A model generated the notes under the pieces. That model was not told the DNA's origin. It was given only the letters and a program-made list of their open reading frames with translations, and searched no databases. Positions 51,142 through 61,900 of a stretch of DNA of 64,000 bases are shown here, in pieces (position 1 is the stretch's first letter; every line of letters begins with the position of its first letter). The DNA is from Straminergon stramineum (lineage: Eukaryota > Streptophyta > Bryopsida > Hypnales > Calliergonaceae). The stretch lies in contig OY987271.1 in the NCBI GenBank assembly GCA_963920665.1, forward strand, positions 1,738,501 to 1,802,500, given 5' to 3'. The translations under genes were made by a program, and so were the position numbers.

Positions 51142-51910
51142 TCATCTAGTGCTACCTCCATTAGCTTTGATTATGGCCTTCATGTGGTAAGGTATGCTAG
51201 CAAGGAGAACTTCAATCATCTCTACAGACACCTCTTCCCATGCCCTTTGAATGGTGTTGACTAATTCTTCTTTGTTTTGTTGTAGCACCTCATTTTGGAT
51301 GGTGTCTTTCACAATCTTCCATAGGTTTTCAATGAGGTTTAAGTTAGGAGAGTTTGCGGGCCATGAAAGCTTTCTTATGCCATGTGCTTGCCTCTAATCA
51401 CTTGATTCCTTGCTATAGTGCACTAGAGCGCCATCTTCCATGAGTATAAGTGTCTCCGGGTGATCATGGAGAAAATAGAAGCCACTCAATTAACTTTCAT
51501 AAACTAAATTGATAAAGTCCCTACCTCTTTGTCTATTAGATGGCATTGTAACAAGTGGACATTTGTCAAAACTAGTGAATGTACCCCATACCATCACTAA
51601 TGAATGACCAAATTTAAAAGATGGCACTAAACAATCCAAAGAGAAATGTTTGTTTAACTTTCACTATATTTTCACTTGCCTTGATCTTTTACTGGTTTCA
51701 AATGAAGATTCATCTGTCCATATCACATTCTTTCAATCTAATGCTATCTAATGTTGGTATTCCTTGACAAATGCCAATCTCTACGCCTTATGCTTCTCAC
51801 TAAGAAATGGCTTCTTTGCTACAACTTGGTCAAAATCCAATACTCATCAACTTCCTTAATGTGGTGGAAGAAACCTTCACATGCATTTGTTCTGTAATTA
51901 CAGCAAGCGG
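51142..51910 (-). pseudogene. Decayed Tc1/mariner transposase, DD34E type
   Basis: On the minus strand, with several stops and at least one frameshift, the sequence reads through a helix-turn-helix-like piece (VSSTTLRKLMSIGF), a linker (KKPFLSEKHKA) and a DDE domain. The motifs are IWTDESSF (first Asp), VWGTFTS, LMEDGALVH (second Asp) and WPANSPNLNLIENLWKIVKD (Glu). Exactly 34 positions separate the second Asp from the Glu, the Tc1 signature. The frame ends NGGSTR-stop at 51142-51144. The N-terminal DNA-binding part right of 51.9 kb is not recoverable by eye, and no TIRs or TA duplication were located. The copy cannot make a functional transposase. Confidence 0.85.
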
Positions 51911-53901
51911 TAAGGTGGGTACACCTAAAAGCATCAAAAATTGGGTTGTGGTTAATTTGAAGGCGAAGTAGTTAGTAATGAATACAAGAAAGCAAAGAGA
52001 TTTGTAGAAAATGAAGAAATGTACAATCAATTTTCTGATTTTGGCAAATTTGAGATTACAATAGGGGTACTAAGTTTTGGAAGTAGAGTACTTAAAAGAG
52101 CTTATAGTCAGCCTTCACAGTGAGCAATCACATTCATAAGTTCCTTGTCCCAAGGTGTCAAAAACAAAAGAGATGGAGTTGAAGTCGAATGGTTAATGCT
52201 CCAAAAACATATGCAAGCTCATTAACCAACTAGGCATGAAAAGGCTTGTTCAAATAAATATACAAGCTAGTTAACCAACTAGAAATGGAAAGGTGTATTA
52301 GAGATTTAAGGCATCCATTTATTTGAGCTTTGAAGCTTGGCACATGTACCAAAAGTATCAATCCTTCTTTGAAGAACTACTCACAAGGGTCCTTGAAAAT
52401 TTTAAACATGTGATTAAGCCATTTAGGGACTTATTTTAGGCTACACTTCAAGGCACAACGTGATTTTTGGGGTACCCACTATAGCTATCAATTCTAAGAA
52501 AGGATGCAACCAAGCACCCTCTTCTCACGCACATTGAGCTTCGGAGGCCTACCACTTGACTTCCGTAATTGTAATGTTCCATGATTTTAGAAATTTTTCC
52601 AAACAAAAAAGATTGTAGACTGAGTCATTCCTAATATTACTACAATACAATGGATTGTGTGAACCACCATATTGGTTCACCTTTTAGAAAATGAAAAATA
52701 CAAACATTATACTTGAATTCACAAGTTGGAAGTGTTAGTACTTCGGATTACACTACAATTACCCATTAATGAGTTTTCCGCTAGATAGGGCTAGGAATCT
52801 TGGAAAATTAGTGCTAAAGGTCAGGGAATGCAATTAAGAGAAAACAAAAGGAAAATTCTAGGGAAAAAATGGGGATATAAAACTAAAAAGACTTTAGGCA
52901 AGATTTAATAGAGTATCTAAATTAGGCTAACGATAAAATGAGGTAAAAATAAAAACTAAAATATTACTAGTTAGGAGAATGATATTACAATCAAATAGGA
53001 AACCAAAAATGTAACGACCATAAAAATACAAAACAAAAACAAAAACAAAATACTATAAGTAGAAAATGACATAAGAAATAAATTAGAAACCAAAAAGTAA
53101 CAAATACAAAAATTATAGATTGAAAATAAGATGAATTGAAAATTAGAAGAAGTGAAAACAAAATTAGTAGAAATGAAGGTCAAAATTACAAGACAAATAG
53201 ATGAAGACTAGTAGAAAGTCAACGAAGCTAGTATACGAGTGTAGAGCGGGAGCACAGAGCTTGGAGTATAAAAAGTTGAGCTTGAAACAAAATTGCTTGT
53301 AAATATGATTTTAGTTTTTGTGAAGAAGGAATTTGTTACAGGTTAATTTGAAAATATTTTGAGATTTTTTTTAGTTATAGATAGTGAAACCTATAATTGT
53401 GGACCTAAGACCATGTGAAATAAGCATATTCATAAAATTTTAATATTAAGACTTAAGCCTTGTATTATATTGATCTATTATAAAATGATTTTCTTAATAC
53501 AAACACTTCATGGAAATGAAATGTCAAGAAAATGTTCTTAAGAACTTTGAAGTATAATTTGGAACTCTAATTATTCTAAGTCTATGGAAATGTATAGGGT
53601 CCTTAACATTTCTAAGATTTTAGGATTTTAGGGTTTCAGGGAAACTTTTATCTTCCAAAAAGTACGTCAGATTATTTCTGGGAAGATATGCATTGTTACC
53701 AATCTCTAAAAATATCATGCCAGAAGTAAAGAAGAGTTGTTAGAAAACAATTGAATACAACATGCACATAAACAATGATAGTAGAAATTGAGTAGTGGCC
53801 CTTTAGTCTCACTACATTTTAAAAATGAATCAGAATACAAATAGGTCTTTTTGGTTTAGTTCTTCACTAACCAAGCACATGGAGTCTCTAAATAAGCTTA
53901 C
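51911..53901. other. AT-rich repeat sequence with an empty CACTA target site
   Basis: 52.65-53.25 kb resembles 28.9-29.3 kb plus 30.53-30.9 kb: shared blocks are ACCACCATATTGGTT, CAAGATTT-N-TAGAGT and AAATTAGG. It therefore represents a copy of that repeat without the CACTA insertion. No gene is supported. The left end of the transposase-bearing element should lie in or beyond this stretch. Confidence 0.5.
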
Positions 53902-56900
53902 CTATGAATTGCTTGTGCACCTCAAAATGCCACTCTCAAGAATACGTTTCATGTCATGAAAGCTAAAACTTGGAGCATGAATGAAAACATCTACTTGTGC
54001 ATCAAGGTCACATATGACCACGAAGATGAAGTACAAATGTTTACAATTTGCCCATTGCCCTCTTTTTCCTAATGCTATTGTTGACATTTCCTTGAAATAA
54101 GGACAAGTGCATTCTGGAAATGAACCTATAGTAATCACGTATGGGTGAATGTTAGGTAGTATACCAGAATCGAGCATTATAATGCATCCAAAACCAGGAT
54201 GTGGTATCATAGTTACTTGACGAACAAATGCCTTCAAAGTAAATGCAGAAGCGCAGTTGTTTGCTTGTTTAGTTGTTGGTGCATTAGGATTCCTTCGTAT
54301 TTTTTTTCCTGATCTTGTACTAGGATGTTCATTAGGAAAAGCTAGAACTTGGAATCCTGATAAATCGGTTGGTAGTTCTTGCTCTCCAAAAAACCTTTTA
54401 GGAGATATTTGAACACGTTTAGGAAGACAAAATCCTGCATTCTGAAGCTCCATCATTTCTTTTTGTGTCAAATTAGTTCCAAACTTCATTGGCCAAATAC
54501 GAGGCACTTCAGGTTTAGAAAGAATCCATTTCCGCTTCGACCCTTTAACACACCGCTCAATGTCGTCATTGTAGAAGAAAAATTGCATCCTTTCAATCCT
54601 ATTCTTCTTGTAATTGTCCATGTTGCCAGTATAAGTTGGTGCTGCAGTTCCTTTATTCCCTTGCACAATCTTGGCGATACACTTCTTCTTTGTAAGAGCC
54701 TGTAGGGCAAAACACGCCTTCGCCGATGTCTTTTGCAATCGTGCAATATGCCATTGCGACTCATCACAAGTAGTCTCTTCGATGGTTGTCACTCGAGGTG
54801 CCATTGGTGTTGATGATGCGTTATGTGGTCTGCTTGACATCAAAAATTCAGCCTCTTCTCCATTTCCACTGAGCAAGGGTTCTTCTGAGATAGGATCCAA
54901 AAAAATTCTAGACGAACTTGCTCGGATGGACGTTGTCCGTGTAAGTGGTCGAGAAAAATTCACTTCATCGGGGCGGTGTGAATCATGCTCTGAGCCTGGA
55001 GGTAAATTTGGCATACACTTTTGAGACCCAAAAACTTCCTCACCTTCAAAGTGTGGATCTCTTGTGCAAAATTCTCCAACCCCTGGAACACTTGCCATTG
55101 CATCATTTAGACCTTTAGGGTTTCCAGTGCGTTGGGCATATCTTTGTGCAACTCGAAGGAGAAGTTCTTCTTTTCCGGGACCTCTTCCTGGATTCTCACC
55201 TTTCAAAAATTGATTATATCTAACCATTTGCATGAATGCTTTAACATAGTCATCAACAGTAGCAACGTACAAATCATTCCCTCGATTTCCAGATTGCTAC
55301 AACCATTTGTTATGGACTGTCTCAGCAAGGTTGCACAAGGGCATCTCTGAAAGTTCATCAGTCGACAAATCCTATACTAGAAAGTGAAGGTTAGTAGAAG
55401 ACATAATGAAGTATAAATACATGGCTAAGGATGATGCATGTTTCATAAGCACTACTACAAGACATTATTGAAAGCTATTGAAGTCAACATTTATCAATGA
55501 AATTCTAAATTACAATGACATACAATTGACAATGACATGTACAGTGTTGATTTAAAATTGAAATAAAAGATTGAATTTAGAAGGAATGGAATCTCACAAT
55601 TTGCATAAATCCTCCCCATTGTCTGTACCGGAAGTGCCAAAATGCTAACCACAATTCCAATCGCCGTAGCCCCTCCTCTGTTGTGGCTCCTGAAGAGTGC
55701 CACCATGCTCGAATGGCGTGAAATCGGATCTCAGACTCAGACTTAGATGTTGCATCTTTGTACTGCTTACACAACTTCCGATGTTGATCTTGAAGGTCTG
55801 CGCGAATGTCTGCCTTTGTATGCTTTTCCAAGGATTGAGTCCAGTGGAAGAGACATGTCCGCTCTCGATTGAGCATGGGCTCAGTAGGATCCCCACTCCC
55901 ATATATACTTCTCACCACATTCCAATTTGCTTGTGCACAGTCAGCCATGAAACCCTTAAAATGAGGCAAGGCAATACCATGTTTGGCCATAATTGCGTTC
56001 AAATTCTTCCAGAAATTGATTTGAGCAATTGAATCCTCGGATTGCATATCACAGAGGGCAACAGTCATCACGCGGCAGAAACTAGGATTATAAACATGAC
56101 ATGCCATCGTTGTCCAGTGCTTTACTCGCTTGACATGATCAAACATAATCCAAGCATCTTGAAGGTCTCCACCTGGTTGCATCCGAGTTACCAAATCAAC
56201 GCCACTAGCTGGACCTAACTCAGACATTTTGAAGACAAAAACTTTATTTGAATTAGATCCTTGACCAGGGAACTTGTTCTCTTGAACATAAGCCCAATTG
56301 CTACATCCCCGAAGTTTGGTGATGCTGTCCATAACTCCAAACCTTCGAAAATACTTGAACGTGGTGACTTCATTTCTAATACTTGGAGAACTCATGTATT
56401 TTCACTTATCAAGAACTGGAATGAGTTCATCAAGTCCAAACTTAGCATCTGAGACTCCTTCAGGTCGGAGAAGCAATTCTCCTAGAAATTCCTTGCTTGC
56501 CTCCAAAACAATTGAAGAATTGGTTGCAGATGGAGTCCTCTCGACTTGATCATAAATTAATGAACGAGTCCTCTCCTTTGAAATACGGCACTCTCCATTT
56601 TTCACAGGGTAATCATGAAAACCGAAGTGAACACATGCTTGATTCATTTCCTTCTGTCCAACCACATAGTATATTTTTGCTGGGCAACTTGAAATACATG
56701 AAGGAATAGCACAACAAATTTTGCATGTGATTGTTGAACCAGAAGGAGGGTTGGAACCAACCTCAAATGGAACGGGAGAACAACCATCCCATTCGGTCTC
56801 GTTCAATACTACTGTGCAATGAACACAAGTGAGGTAGCCGCATTTGGTGTTATCACAACGAAGATGACCAACACATGAAGACAAGCGAAATGACAACCCG

Positions 56901-57560
56901 TCATTGTTTTTGATGTTAGTCGTATGAGTGTTTGACCAAACATGCCCATCATAGCGTTTCTCCATTCCACTCAAAAGCTTTGCTTGACATTGGATACCAG
57001 AACTATGAAGTGGCGGTAACTCAAAAATCACATCACCATTGAACACTGGTGTAACAAATTCAACTTGATGAATTGAAATTGAATCATAATCAACTTTCTT
57101 GAATGGATTCCTCGACCCTTTTGTATGACCAAGCTTCCGCAAATAGGGAATGATAGATTGTCCATCAATATGCTCCAATCTTGTAAGTACTACTGGAGAA
57201 GGGACAGAGGATGTGCCACGAACTTGTGACAACGGAGTTGGTGTTTGTTTGAATAGTTTGTGAGGTGGTGACGAGTCGTCAGAATCATCGCTATCGATTG
57301 CAATGACCTCCACTCATGGCTCAATCTTAACTCGTGCTCGTGTAGGTGTGTGGCAAGTAGCAATGGTTGATAATCTTGGAGTTTCTTCCTTAGAAGATGC
57401 CGCTATAACAGATTCAGGTAAACCATATGCTAAATATCTTCTAGGTTGCAAATGCCACTGCCTACAAGGGCTATCAAGAACAACATTCCAACCAAGCGTA
57501 TGAGTCAAGTCACCAGTTAAACTATCAAAGATCTCTTCGTCAATATATAACGAGCTCTCG
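53902..57560 (-). pseudogene. Mutator-like (MULE) transposase with SWIM zinc finger
   Basis: Two exons: about 57560-55598 and 55371-53902 (226-base GT-AG intron, phase 0). They form one frame of more than 1100 codons, interrupted by three stops: TGA at 57314-57316, TGA at about 56399-56401, and TAG in exon 2 near 55280. From N to C: an acidic Ser/Asp stretch; a Cys/His-rich region ending ACVHFGFHDYPV, like the WRKY-GCM1 zinc domain of MULEs; a DDE core with WIMFDHVKRVKHWT, GFMADCAQANWNVV (Asp), the CLFHW helix and, after the intron, NLAETVHNKW (likely the catalytic Glu); and a C-terminal SWIM finger (ECTCPYF...WANCKH). Such proteins cut and insert DNA at terminal inverted repeats. The exact start and any first exon right of 57560 are uncertain. 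Without the stops the frame is well preserved, so this is a recent casualty. Confidence 0.8.
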
Positions 57561-58916
57561 GATAAACAAAATCAAATACTCAAACAAAACGCAGTTACGA
57601 CAAGATATCCCAATTCCCCAATTGAAAATGTGATAGGGACAACTTCTCCTAGAGCCCTCACAACCACCACTATATTGGAAGACATGCTTAAGATAATTGC
57701 AATCCGTAACTAAAAAACATGGTCACAGTAGTATTCCATGGACTTCTAGTGTTAACAAATTGCAAATATTCACCTATTCAAATCTAGGTGAGAGTGAGAG
57801 ATAGAAACAAAAAAATGAAAGAGTAGAAGAGAAATTCTATCAAGGAACTTTTAATTAAGGGAGAAGTGAAAAGTAAATGTCACTTCAATAGTTGGAAGTT
57901 ATCTTTACTGCAATGGTAGAACACAATTCAATAGAGGTCACACTAAAATTAATTGCAAAGAATTTTCTCATAAAACAAACCGCCATGTAAAATTTGTCAG
58001 AGGTGTAATAAATTGAGTACGACCCAAATCCCCATAAACTCTCAAAATCCGATGACATTCATTGTATGATAGAACCGCCCATTACCAACCACAAACCATG
58101 GCCAATACATAGGATATGGGAAATTCAACAGAGAAATGACTCACAGGTAACCCTAAAGTTTTGGTCTTCCCACCATCATGTATCCATCATTGTTATGACA
58201 CATTTGCTTCGTTTTGAGAGTCAAATTAGTTTTTAGATGAACAGTGATGGAAAAATCAATGTATTTGGTATGGGAGTAGGCCAACTTTTGGCTTCTAAAA
58301 ATTGTAGCAATTTTAATTTAAGGAAAAAAATTATATAACTTTGACAACGCTCATCATTTCTTTCTCTTTACATGGAAAAAATTAACAATGCCTCCTAATA
58401 CTTCAAATCATGCACAAAATGCTTAAGTGGTTGGTAATGGGTGGCTCTACTATAGTGTCGTGTAGAATGGAAAAATGCCATTTCATAGGCTCATATGAAT
58501 GTCATCCAATTAATTGCCCAATGACAAAGCTATTTGTGACGGCTTATCAGCACAGATCATAAACAATACCATATAGAAATCGAATCTTTAGTTATTCACA
58601 TCTTCATCAATACATGTTTAAGGGATCATTCAAATTTAAATTTAAATGATGATGTAGATTTCTTAAATAGTTCGGTATCCTACTGACCAACCTCATATAA
58701 TTAATGAAGATATACAAAAAGTACGTTAAGAAACAACCAAATTTTTAAGAATTGATTAATCAAAATAAGTAGTCGTTAAATCTATACCTACACAATATGT
58801 ACTATAGAAGCATTATTGAGTTGATCACCTAGAAAATTAAATATAAATATATATGTACATACTCTACTCACATAGTTAGCACTTCCTTAACTTGAGGAAG
58901 ACTTAGAGTATCTAAA
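57561..58916. promoter_or_regulatory. Intergenic region between divergent transposase and ParB-like genes
   Basis: About 1.35 kb, AT-rich, without a supported gene. It separates the 5' ends of the minus-strand transposase and the plus-strand ParB-like gene, so it should contain both promoters and perhaps a first exon of the transposase. Confidence 0.4.
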
Positions 58917-61900
58917 ATGTCTGGAGTTGAGAATTTGTCCCCTTCACTTGAGAGACCAAAGCAAAGGAGGAGGAAGTCGAGCACCAAGTATTCCTCAAAG
59001 AAAGCACTTCAGCGTTCTAGGGAACAAAGGATTCGTAATGGGACATGTATTGGACTCTTGTCTAGCCTTACCAAGAAGCTTATTTTTGAAGGCAATGAAG
59101 TATTCCAGCCTCCAGGGAGCTGTTCACCGACGGAGTCGTTCCTAGAATCAATTATTGAAGTTGAAGAGGGCAATGTTGTGAACAACGCCAACCGTCAAGT
59201 CCTCCAGGTATGTATTTTTATTCTCATGTACATATTTCATTAGATCCATTGGTTTCAATAGTTAGAGTAAACATAGAGTTGAAAGACTTAAATATATGTC
59301 TCAAGCTAAACATTTGACACAAAAGATGCAAGAGCCTCTCTAGAGGATCAAATGCTCAATTTCCTAATTGCGTTGAATCTATCATTTTTATCATATTTAC
59401 TCTTCTGTGATGGAGAAATTAAGTGTTATAGGAAGACCATACCAAATTTGGTAATGCTTCTTTAGAGTAGGTATGGAGTTAAAGTTAGATAGATACTACT
59501 TAGTTCTCCTTATATAATTTGGAATTTTTCAATCAAAGAATCCAAATTCATAGGCTGACAAACAATTTGTTGAATCAAATACAAGAAATATCTATTAATA
59601 CAATGATGCATTTATAAAAGTGAAAGTAAATTAAGACCATAGACTTGAGAATGACAAATAGATTTATTCCTATCACAAGAAGTGTTAAACAAGAAAATTT
59701 TCCGAAGTAAGTATTCTATCACTTCATACGTCATTGGTTTAGGGTTCTGAGCCCTAGTGCGAATACTGCAGCTATCAGCCGCCACTCTCTTGGAGACGAA
59801 AGGAGGATTGGACAACGTGTTTCTTGGGAGTCTGGGATCAATATCACCGAAACTAGGCTGTTCTGCCCAAGCTAATGAGAAGGACGGAGCTCTAGCAACA
59901 GAAATCAAGTTTCCTTCAAGCTCTGAGGTATGGGCTGGCCCATTGAATTAACTAAAAACTCTGCTGTGACTGTCTTTCACGGCGATGTCGTCAGTGCTGA
60001 TTGTGTTCGTTATTCATCCCCGAAGCAGAAGCGGGAGTTGTGAAAATATTGTATTGACCATCTTTCTCTTCTATTGGGTTTCGCTAAGAAGTGAAGGGTA
60101 TGTTTGGCGGTCTTGATGATTTCTCGCTAGTTTACTTATAAAAAACTTCCAGGGATTCCATGTATACTCTTAGTCTTCTTTTCTTGTATAAATCTGAAGG
60201 AAAGCTTAACCTAAATCCGAAAAGATTAAATCCAAAGCCCGTGAATACATTTAACTTTTCTTCTGTACACGCAAATTTGATAGATGGAACCGAATCTCGA
60301 GCAACTGTTTGGATTAGGGTTTAATATACCTTACGATTATGAGACACGACTGGTTTTCTTTATTCGAAACAGAGGACCTGAAATAGAAATGCTGGCTTGG
60401 AGTCCATTTCGGAATGACTCTAAAACTCTCTAGAAGCTCAATTCGAGAGAATGGTGTAACAAAATTTGGATTTGTGTGAAGTAGGTACGGACTAGCCAAT
60501 TCCTTAGTTTCTTGTTTTCGTGTCTTTTTTGTTAAATCGATGCAAATTGTGCTTGTCGATCTTCTGGAATTTGGACTAGCTGTTGACGATATTGGATATC
60601 ATAATCTGATTTGTCTTCCAACTGCGGATTCAGATATTCTCTATGCTATATGGTCTTTGAAATTTACCGCAAGAGGGTCCTTTGACTGGGTGTATTGATT
60701 TCTTGAGAACATTAGAAACAGACTTAAATGAAAACGTATAGCCTGTGCTTTGGATTCTTTTCACTTGGAGAATTAGACACAAATTTTCTGGGTCGAAATG
60801 CTGCTCTTCTGTTCACTTATGCTGGATTTCTCTTCTCCAGTGTCGACGAACCTGGACGAAATTGATAATTCAGTTCCTTTTGGTTTCAGTCATAAGGAAT
60901 CGCAAATCTGAATTCTATTGAATGAACTGAAGAAACCTGTTTTTTCCATAGGTATTAATTTGAAATTGTTATTCATACGACAATCTCACTTTCATGTATC
61001 AGTTCCATATAATTTCTCGGACAACAAGATAGAAAAAACTGAATTCTATAGTGTCTATTTTTACAGATTTTTAATTTCATTTAACCGCGATACTTTGGAA
61101 ATCTTCACCAAGGCTGTCTGTACTTCCTTGAAATACAGATGAGGATAATTCCTAATTGTTTTTAATTTGGTATTCCTTAGAAATTAAGGTCCTTCTTGTA
61201 CCAGAATATTGTGATGCATTTTACTATTATTGTAAACGAGAAATACTGGTACTATAACTATCAATCTTTCGATAGTTTTATTTGGATTGAGTGAGATTTT
61301 TAGTCTCACAATGTTGATGGAGGACAATACTAGTAATGCTGATGGAGGACGCTACCTGGTTTTTTCCTTTCGTTAATTTTTTGAGCAGATTGATTCCTTC
61401 ACAAAATCCAATATGTAGAGGATATACTAAGGGAAATTCTATGTAGAAGTAAGTGAATCTAATATTCAATCCAAGTTGGTATAATTCTTGAATGGTATGA
61501 CCATGAAATCATTTCTACGTTTTCAGACGCTTAACTTTCGTGATGCTGTCAGCGATGATGTCTAGGTATCTCAAGCTCCAGAGTAGCTGCATTCACGTAG
61601 TTATGTTGGTTAGTATTATCGAATTTTGTGCACCAGTGGAATCTCAGTCCCTCGCAAATTTTCTAGTTGATATTAGCATTTAAGTATAACCTAGATTAAT
61701 TTATATTCTCAAAATGTTGTATTTTAAATCTAACAGATTGTTTATGGTGATTTGCAGTTGCTTAGGGTGATTTAGGGTGATGTGCAGATGCACAAGAACA
61801 TTCAATTCAGCTTTGAATTTATGATTATTTCAATTGAGTACTCAAATAGTTACGCCTTCCTATGGAATTTCAATTAAACAATCTTAGGACTCCAGTGTCG

